Shown here: piece after piece, positions 58,133-64,000 of the stretch
How positions within the stretch are numbered: position 1 is the stretch's first letter
How the letters are laid out: each line of letters starts with the position of its first letter
Assembly (NCBI GenBank): GCA_016785225.1
Contig: JAFBJZ010000637.1
Location: 1-64,000, forward strand
Reading direction: 5' to 3'
DNA length: 64,000 bases
Source of the DNA: Psettodes erumei
Taxonomy: Eukaryota; Chordata; Actinopteri; Pleuronectiformes; Psettodidae
The notes under the pieces: generated by a model
What the model was told of the DNA's origin: nothing
Seen by the model: only the letters and a program-made list of their open reading frames with translations
Databases searched by the model: none
Program-made: the position numbers and the translations under genes

Positions 58133-58479
58133 TGCTCGGTGTATGTGTGTGCGTGGCTGTGTTGGTTTCAAAGATATGTTCAATTACTCAGAGCGACACA
58201 ACAGCGTCGGACAGGAAGGAGAGCGGGCCACAGGCAGACTCGCCGACACAACGGCGTACACAACGAGGATATATGTCAAACTCGGCAAGGGAGAGGCAGG
58301 CTGAGAGGTCACAGTGAGAGAGATGGAGGGGTGTAGAGGGGGAAGAGAGAGAGAGAGAACGCCGGATGAAAAATGAGACTTCCTTGCAGACGCGCCTCAG
58401 ACGACGACACGCATTCCCAACGCGGCAGAGCCTTGGGGATACACAGGGAATTTTGGGTAATGCGGTCCGACACGCCACA

Positions 58480-58660
58480 GCTCAGTGGCCCCCTGACTGG
58501 CTGCTCTGATTGGGCAAAGGCGCTCACGGGTGCGGGTTGGAGGGTGGGGGGATTTGGGTGGAGGGGCGGGTCATCACGGAGGCTCCTGATTGGCCGCAGG
58601 GTTTCTGGAGGCAGCCTGTGAGATCGCAGCCTATGTAGGTTTGTCCTCGGACTAAGGTCG
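58480..58660. promoter_or_regulatory. Promoter-like segment: two NF-Y boxes, GC box, G-rich core
   Basis: Two inverted CCAAT boxes, CTGATTGGGC (ATTGG at 58509-58513) and CTGATTGGCC (58589-58593), lie 80 bp apart and flank a G-rich core. The core has a GC box GGGGCGGG at 58563-58570 and several further G triplets from 58528. The surroundings are CpG-rich (58200-58660). This is the classic make-up of a TATA-less vertebrate promoter, and the most promoter-like sequence in the window. The orientation is not clear: the minus frame at 58309-58827 (172 codons) is unrecognised, and nothing obvious starts to the right. Confidence 0.5.
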
Positions 58661-59125
58661 ATAAGCAGCTGAAAACAAGCCACGCAGCATCTATCAACAG
58701 CAGCCAACCCTCTCCTGCATCCACACAGACCCACTGTACCTGTTATCTGGCAGCATAATTTTCCCATCAGGTCTTCATCTACACGTTCAGACGTGTACTC
58801 CCCAACGGAAACCCTCCGGGTACTCATGGGAGCAAATGCACGCGATGAAAAATGTGGGTCGCAACATCACGTAAAGGCATCGGCTACAGTCATTACAGAC
58901 GTTCACACATCTTTAAAAGCCTCTGAGTAATTGCGACAGTGTTGCGTTTGCGTGAACCCCCACCCCCAGGAAGAGCTGTGCCCGAGGAGTGGGACGCCAC
59001 TTCAAAACATCCAAGCCCATAGATGCATACTTTTAAAAAAAAAAGAAAAAAAGAATACACGCTGTAAATAATGACACACTTCCCCCATAGCATCCTTTCC
59101 CCCGCGCCTCCTTCTCCTCAGTAAA
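58661..59125. other. Non-coding spacer
   Basis: A-rich run at 59034-59053; C-rich word at 58955-58968. No gene recognised. Confidence 0.5.
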
Positions 59126-59480
59126 TGATGATTTCTTGCAAGCGTGCATACATGCATTCATAACCGAGAGCGCCTGCAGATTTCTGCAAAAGCCTCAGAA
59201 ATGCTTACCGGTGCAACCACCAGGCGCATGCAGTGATATTAGTTTGATGCGAGGCATGATTAATTGAGAACCGTGGAGACTCCGTGGCCCTTTTCTTGGT
59301 CGCATTAAGGTACGGAGACTCATCTCTTCAGGATGGACTGGCTGTCCTTTGGTTGCAATGTCATGTATCATGCATTAGCTAACATATTAATCACCATAAA
59401 GATGACTCAAACATAATTAGATTTTTCCCCCCGGTGCATGCCCGATTTCGGCGATCCTCAGTGTGAATTTGAGGTCATCC
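59126..59480. promoter_or_regulatory. Candidate conserved non-coding element
   Basis: GCATGATTAATTGAGAACC, TTGGTCGCATTAAGG, ATGCATTAGCTAACATATTAA, CACCATAAAGATGACTCAAAC and ATAATTAG. Dense in homeodomain cores, no repeats. Untested, but strong by texture. Confidence 0.43.
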
Positions 59481-59594
59481 CTCTCTCCCAATCACCATGC
59501 AGGAGCGCGTGCCCGGGGAAGCGTCGGGGGGCTATCCTTCACCTCTTCTCGTATTGGGACTATCTCTTGCTCCCCCCTCCCTATTCCTCTCTAC

Positions 59595-59930
59595 TTCACA
59601 GATATGAACGGTGCTTTTATGGATGAGCCGTCTAATGAAGGATCCGTCTTCCGTGATTAACATTTTCCCAGGCCCGTGTATCGTCTGTGGGTTCAATTAT
59701 CGCACAGGAGCCCACCCGTTGTTCAGGCGGCACGTGCCCGCTAAGTGGAGGTTTATACCTTCAACATTGTGCATTAGTGCACATTAATTATGCAGGTGGC
59801 GGCGATTACATATTTATGTATTCTGATAATTACATTTTTAATACAGCAGATGTCAGCCTCATTTATGGAAGTTAATGAAAATGAATGACAGCCATTTTAC
59901 AGTGGGAGGATTTGCGGGAGCGCCGCAAAC
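59595..59930. promoter_or_regulatory. Candidate conserved non-coding element (densest in window)
   Basis: AGCCGTCTAATGAAGGATCC, GTTCAATTATCGCAC, GGCGGCACGTGCCCGC (palindromic GGCACGTGCC-type E-box), AGTGCACATTAATTATGCAGG, TTCTGATAATTACATTTT and TGGAAGTTAATGAAAATG. It contains about five homeodomain cores within 120 bases and directly borders the CpG island to the right. Conservation is untested. Confidence 0.5.
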
Positions 59931-60720
59931 ACGGGGCGTCCGGAGTCGGTTTTCGCATGGGCGAATTTGGCGACGAGGGGGAAAACGATGTCTCCTTCAT
60001 TGATTAGGAGTGCTTGGAAAAACACAACGTTGTCGTTTCATCGCGGGAATCATAATGAATCTGCATCATGGCACACTAAGTGCCGCGCCACAAAATGGCT
60101 GCGACGCACGCATCTCCCCGACGAGCATGCGGGTTTCATTAAGGGGGGGGCGAGCAGAGCTGATACCCGTGCGGTAAGTGCTCTATTATGCAGCGTGCCG
60201 GTGTTTTTCACCGCGCCGCCGGGGGTCGCGAAAGCCGCGGAACGCGCCAACCGGCTCCCGGCTAAACTGGTGACCGGTTTTGCAGCGCTCAAGCATAACC
60301 GGAGTCGCGCGCTAATGAAAAGAACGAACCGGGGCAAAACGTGCGACGCTCCTCGAGAGACAAAAAAGAAGACGCCGTGTTCAAATTCGCGATGGCATTT
60401 GGCCCAGCCCCTGACATCTGAAAAGTGAGTAACCGGCTGTGAGCGGCATCCCCGTACACGGAAAGCCTTGGAGAGAAGCGCCGGCGATTCACTTGCAATT
60501 TGCTTGGAAACCTCAAAGGGAAAATCCTGCCTTGACTCGTCCGGACATTTCATACCGACGCAGCGCTGACGACGAAGCGCCCTCGGGAGGGTGACTCTGC
60601 GCGCTTCGTTGTGAGCGGTCACATTTCCGGAAGCATCGACCGCCGCGAGGAGGAAAAAACAAAACCAGCACCGTGACGGGTCAACGTCGCCACGGGCCAC
60701 GGCCTCCGTGCACCATCCTC
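59931..60720. promoter_or_regulatory. Largest CpG island in the window
   Basis: CpG is dense and sustained for nearly 800 bases (for example GCGCCGCCGGGGGTCGCG near 60211), with G+C visibly above 55 %. Islands of this size usually mark promoters of developmental or housekeeping genes. Good 5' splice-site words on the plus strand lie inside it (GTAAGT at 60174-60179 and GTGAGT at 60425-60430). Long frames are open on both strands, as expected in stop-poor DNA. Confidence 0.65.
59988..60424 (+). CDS. Possible first exon, unidentified product
   Basis: From ATG at 59988 (MSPSLIRSAWKN) one frame stays open to 60425. The only stop that closes it (TGA, 60426-60428) lies inside the splice-donor word AAAA|GTGAGT, so splicing there would leave the frame open. 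The predicted 145-residue product is basic, Arg/Lys/Ala-rich, with no signal peptide, domain or repeat that I recognise. Against it: an opposite-strand frame of 216 codons (60050-60700) covers the same DNA, CpG-rich DNA is poor in stops, a second donor word at 60174 competes, and the codon pattern is unremarkable. An untranslated first exon of a non-coding or downstream gene is at least as likely. Confidence 0.22.
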
Positions 60721-61535
60721 TGACACAGTTCCTGCTCTGAACTTTCCCCTCGCTGCTTCATCACCGCTGCAAAGCATCCGTGCATAACAAGCACATCCTT
60801 TAACCCCTGAGGTGTGCGCGGGAATTATTGGGTGGCCATTAGGAGGACGGCCTTGTTGGCTGGATTGTCGCTATCAGCGCAGATACTTCTGAGATCCACT
60901 CTAAATGCAGATTACATGAAGCGTTCGACAAGTGCGGGGAGACTAGCCGGGGGGATGTCAGCTCAACTATAACCAAATAAAAAACACAAGACTTTCGGGC
61001 CTGTGAGGGCTCCAGGTCAATCTGCCATCGGCATCTGGGAGCTAAAACTGTGCGTGTGCTTAATTTTGTTTTAGTTGTGGATTTTTTTTGGAATGCAAAA
61101 TACCACAACTTAGAAAATGAAAACAGTTCCTTTGAACCAAGCAGTCTGAGCCAGTATTTTTTTAAAAAAAAAAGTAAACTTGTCCAGTGGGGTCTTGGGA
61201 TATTGGTGTATTTCTTTGGATTACGGCATGCTGTTTTTGTCTCAATTTTTGATGCTCTTCTTACTGCGGCTTGTTTGTCTTATGAAGTACAAAGTCGGCT
61301 CTTGACAGAAGATCAGATATTTCGAAAACAGCGTTATCTGTGCGGCCTTATTGGCTATGAGGAGCTAAATTGGACATGACTCCTCTGGGTGTAGGCCAGC
61401 GCTTCTGTCTGGGCTTGGTTAAATTCGGGGGCTCGTGCGTCACGCGGGCCCCCACGCAGGTGCAGAGAAGTGTGAAAACGAATGCGCTGTTAACGAGACG
61501 TGCCGGGGCCGTCCTGCGGCCACATAGATATCTGT
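60721..61535. other. Mixed non-coding sequence
   Basis: T- and A-rich runs at 61081-61089 and 61156-61172. Frame 61050-61379 (109 codons) is unrecognised. CpG-rich words at 61430-61520. Confidence 0.45.
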
Positions 61536-61775
61536 GCTCCTTCTCGCTCTCTCATGTCAGCGCCGTGCCGCCAACTTGTTTTGATCGCTGGCAAAGTTAA
61601 GGGCATATGTAAATGATTGCTGATCAATACCTGCCAGCGTTTGCGGAGAAACCAGTGCCTGGGCTTGGGCCGCAATGCATCCCTGTCTATCAACCACGGA
61701 CTTCTGCCCTAAATTGAAAATCCAATACTCGTTTATGGAGCTCCAGATATTGCGATTAATTAAATTTTCGTCATG
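61536..61775. promoter_or_regulatory. Candidate conserved non-coding element
   Basis: CCAACTTGTTTTGATCGCTG, GGCATATGTAAATGATTGC, TGATCAATACCTGCC and GCGATTAATTAAATTTTCG. Repeat-free and motif-dense. Untested. Confidence 0.42.
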
Positions 61776-62034
61776 CCGTCAGTCTTTCGCCTCCTTTCCC
61801 CCACTGGTGATTCATTGGCTGGAAGAGTCCGTCTCCCATTCTCTCTCTCGTTCACTCACCCCCCGCCACCCCTCCTCTTTGCTGGAGGAGATATTCCAGA
61901 ATGCAGGAGATGTCAAAAGGGAAAAAAAAGAAAAGAAAAAAATAAATACCAGTCAGAAAAATGACAGGCTGGTGTCAAAACAATTCACCCGCAATAATAT
62001 TTGTGCAAAGGAGCTTTAACATGGTGACAGAAAT
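61776..62034. other. Short non-coding spacer
   Basis: Pyrimidine-rich at 61830-61880, then A-rich at 61920-61945. Two overlapping forward frames (61675-62019, 61773-61964) are unrecognised. Confidence 0.5.
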
Positions 62035-62345
62035 GCACATACAATATTCATAAGCTCGATCTCAGGAGCTTCTCAGATGGGTTTCATGTGCGAGCTGGTG
62101 ATTGACTGGCTTATAATTGTCTTGGTCATCAATTGAGCAACAGTGACAAGGACAAAAAGGACATTCGACAAAGGCGTGAAATGTGAGAGAATGCCAGGCC
62201 TCACAGCAAGCTAACAAGCCCTCGCCGGTAAACCACGTCGTCCCGGTATCTGCATTACTTGACGAGGAAATTAATACTCCGGGATGAAGGATGCCGAACA
62301 AACAAACAACTCATCAAGTATGAAAACAATTTTGAATCGGAAAAT
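62035..62345. promoter_or_regulatory. Candidate conserved non-coding element
   Basis: ACAATATTCATAAGCTCG, GTGATTGACTGGCTTATAA, TTGGTCATCAATTGAGCAAC and CGACAAAGGCGTGAAATG. It runs for 250 bases without simple repeats. Untested, strong by texture. Confidence 0.42.
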
Positions 62346-62920
62346 TAATCAAAACCCGCAAACGATTGTGGCTGACAACCAACAAGCGCGGCGGCTTCTC
62401 GGGAGCGGCTTATTTATCAGCGCTCGCTCTCTGTCTTGTCTCCCTCCGGCCTCCACGGTGAAGCACCGAAGGCGACCTGTTGCCTTGGAGACGGAGGCGC
62501 TCCAAAAGTGTGGGGTGAAGGCAGCGAGAAGACGACAGGTGATGTTTCATCTGTGTTCCGTTAATTGCCACGCCAAAGCCGTGTTTGTCTCCCGACTTTA
62601 CCGGGACTTAATTGTTTTTCTGCACGCACGCTGTGACAGGTAAGAAGCTTATCCCGTCACGCAAACATGAACGTGACGATGCTTTCCATCTCGCCTCCTC
62701 CAGCCATGTGACAGACCAATTATTGCTTAAAAGCAGGACCCTGGACGTCGTTTCTGTTACAGCTAACTGGATGGCTGGGAATGCGGGCCAAATCCACTTA
62801 TGAAAGATAGAGGAAGTCATTAGCCTGCTACTGTACCGCTAGTAATTAAATAAAGCAAACTGCAACTGGTTATTATCTCCTAATTAAGTCAAAGTCAGCA
62901 TTCGCCTCCCCCTCTCCTCT
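62346..62920. other. Mixed sequence with an X-box-like site
   Basis: GTTGCCTTGGAGAC at 62479-62492 has one perfect RFX half-site and the right spacing. TACCGCTAGTAATTAAATAA at 62835-62854 is homeodomain-like. The frame at 62284-62643 (119 codons) is unrecognised. Confidence 0.42.
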
Positions 62921-62922
62921 TG

Positions 62923-62951
62923 CATCATCATCATCATCATCATCATCATCA
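62923..62951. repeat. (CAT)n microsatellite, about nine units
   Basis: Pure CAT triplets followed by CACCAC and (CAG)n triplets to 62966. Confidence 0.95.
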
Positions 62952-63109
62952 CCACCAGCAGCAGCATCTCTTTCTCCCGTCCGTGCACTGTTACCGCCCC
63001 TCTCTGCACCCTGAACCCTTCACAGAGGCTCGTCCCGCACTGTCGCGTCACCAAACGTCCCTTGCTTCTTCACTTTTCCCACCTTAAACCGCTTCCTCCA
63101 TGGCACACA
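62952..63109. other. C/T-rich spacer
   Basis: Pyrimidine-rich; nothing recognised. Confidence 0.55.
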
Positions 63110-63665
63110 AGTCTTCCCAGGGAGCGACGCGCTGGTTCTCTCCACAGGGGGAGAAGCAAGCAGGAAATTGATGGATGAGGGGGCCGGGAGCTTGCCATTT
63201 CCCAAATCACGCCCTGAGAATCTTAAAAGCAGAGGGGGGATAAAAACAGGACGGGGGCCTCTGCTGGTATCAATCTGCCCGCTGCCTGCCCCTGACGGAT
63301 GGCCCAAACCACTATCCATAATTACCTGCTTGTTAACAGCAGAGAGGACACAGCGGAACCAAGGGAGATAGTCCCTCCACTCATACCTGCTCTTCAGCCT
63401 CCGCTGTGCCCTCCTGCCGCTGCGGATACAGTTGTGGGAAGCCCTTGACTGTTTCCCCTATCGTGTTGTGTTCGGCACGATAGGGATCAGTCATCAAACT
63501 CCGGCTTGGGGACAACCTTGCTACGGTCAGTGTAATGGAGTGGCGGCCGGCAGCTGCGGACTGACCACAGATTGATGCTGGGGTGTTGATTAATGCCGGG
63601 GCAAACCCGCCCAGGTTATTGGAGGCCCGACAGCTTTATTGATAAATTAAATACATGGCCGCATG
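63110..63665. promoter_or_regulatory. Candidate conserved non-coding cluster
   Basis: 63160-63350 has CAAGCAGGAAATTGATGG, CCACTATCCATAATTACC and GCTTGTTAACAG. 63465-63655 has GGGATCAGTCATCAAACTCC, TGTTGATTAATGCCGGG and TTATTGATAAATTAAATAC. Both blocks are complex and repeat-free, and continue the enhancer-rich trend towards the right edge. Untested. Confidence 0.4.
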
Positions 63666-64000
63666 AAAGGCATAAATCTCTCAACTCCGCCCCCCCCCAT
63701 CCTCGAGCATTCCTCAGAGCTAATCTGAAGCGGTTGTTTGAAGTACAGTCAAGCTCGGAAGCGACTCAGGCCTGTGTTTGTTTTATCGGTGTCTGCAAAT
63801 ATCGGTTTGGGATTAGAGCTCAGAGGCACTCCAAGGTCGTAAAAAAACAAACCTTTCAGAGTTCACAGAGTCACTAGACTGGAACTTCTCGTTAAATTCG
63901 GAGCCAATGTTTAGTTCCCTTTGATGACTTGGTTCACTGGGATCCGATGCGAACCACTGGATCTAAGTGAAATTTATGCAACAGAATGTCCTTAAAGTCG
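63666..64000. other. Non-coding to the window edge
   Basis: C run at 63690-63698; otherwise complex sequence. The frame at 63593-63877 is unrecognised. Confidence 0.45.

Noticed and set aside
4159..59410. About a dozen AP-1-type TGACTCA/TGAGTCA words
   Set aside because: By simple base-composition reasoning around eight are expected in 64 kb, so this is not a clear excess.
60050..60700. 216-codon minus-strand frame in the CpG island
   Set aside because: CpG-rich DNA has few stops, a plus-strand frame covers the same DNA, and no domain is recognisable. Both cannot be coding and neither is supported.

Overview
This window looks like nuclear DNA of a percomorph (spiny-rayed) teleost fish, almost entirely non-protein-coding. 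The evidence is: base composition near 40-50 % GC with CpG-rich islands in a CpG-poor background; many (CA)n, (GA)n and poly(A/T) tracts; a 177-bp tandem array whose core is the palindrome CATACTATAGTATG; and at least four diverged copies of a roughly 250-bp dispersed repeat that I recognise from memory as common in percomorph genomes. It ends in AATAATCATTAG plus a GCAGCCCT-like tail. There are no operons, rRNA or tRNA genes, CRISPR arrays or autonomous transposons. No reading frame matches a protein family I can name. The longest frames are artefacts: a tandem repeat whose period is a multiple of three, pyrimidine tracts, or CpG-rich stop-poor DNA.

Layout. Positions 1-705 are the 177-bp array. 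It abuts a good 3' splice site and a possible last coding exon of a gene entering from the left (727-834, 35 codons, acidic C-terminus), followed by a possible 3' UTR and poly(A) signals at 1743 and 2049. From about 2 to 25 kb the sequence is mostly unremarkable AT-rich spacer with microsatellites, two of the dispersed repeats and isolated blocks that look like conserved enhancers (dense homeodomain cores such as TAATTA, an octamer ATGCAAAT, low repeat content). From 25 to 48 kb such blocks become more frequent, mixed with repeats, a possible CTCF site, a near-perfect RFX X-box and G-quadruplex motifs. From 48 to 64 kb the sequence becomes richer in CpG: islands at about 50.4, 53.7, 57.7, 58.5 and 60.3 kb, purine and pyrimidine tracts near 51 kb, a promoter-like segment with paired CCAAT boxes and a GC box at 58.5 kb, and closely packed enhancer-like blocks from 59 kb to the right edge.

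Interpretation (inference). The picture fits a regulatory gene desert: a bystander gene ending at the far left, and a developmental regulator, or its alternative promoters, near or beyond the right edge. I cannot name the target gene. Conservation was not tested here, so every 'candidate conserved non-coding element' is a judgement from sequence texture only. I saw nothing that amounts to an undescribed biological system. The observations most worth testing are the array at a splice acceptor, the CpG-island exon candidate at 60 kb, and the inverted duplication inside a repeat at 28.1 kb.
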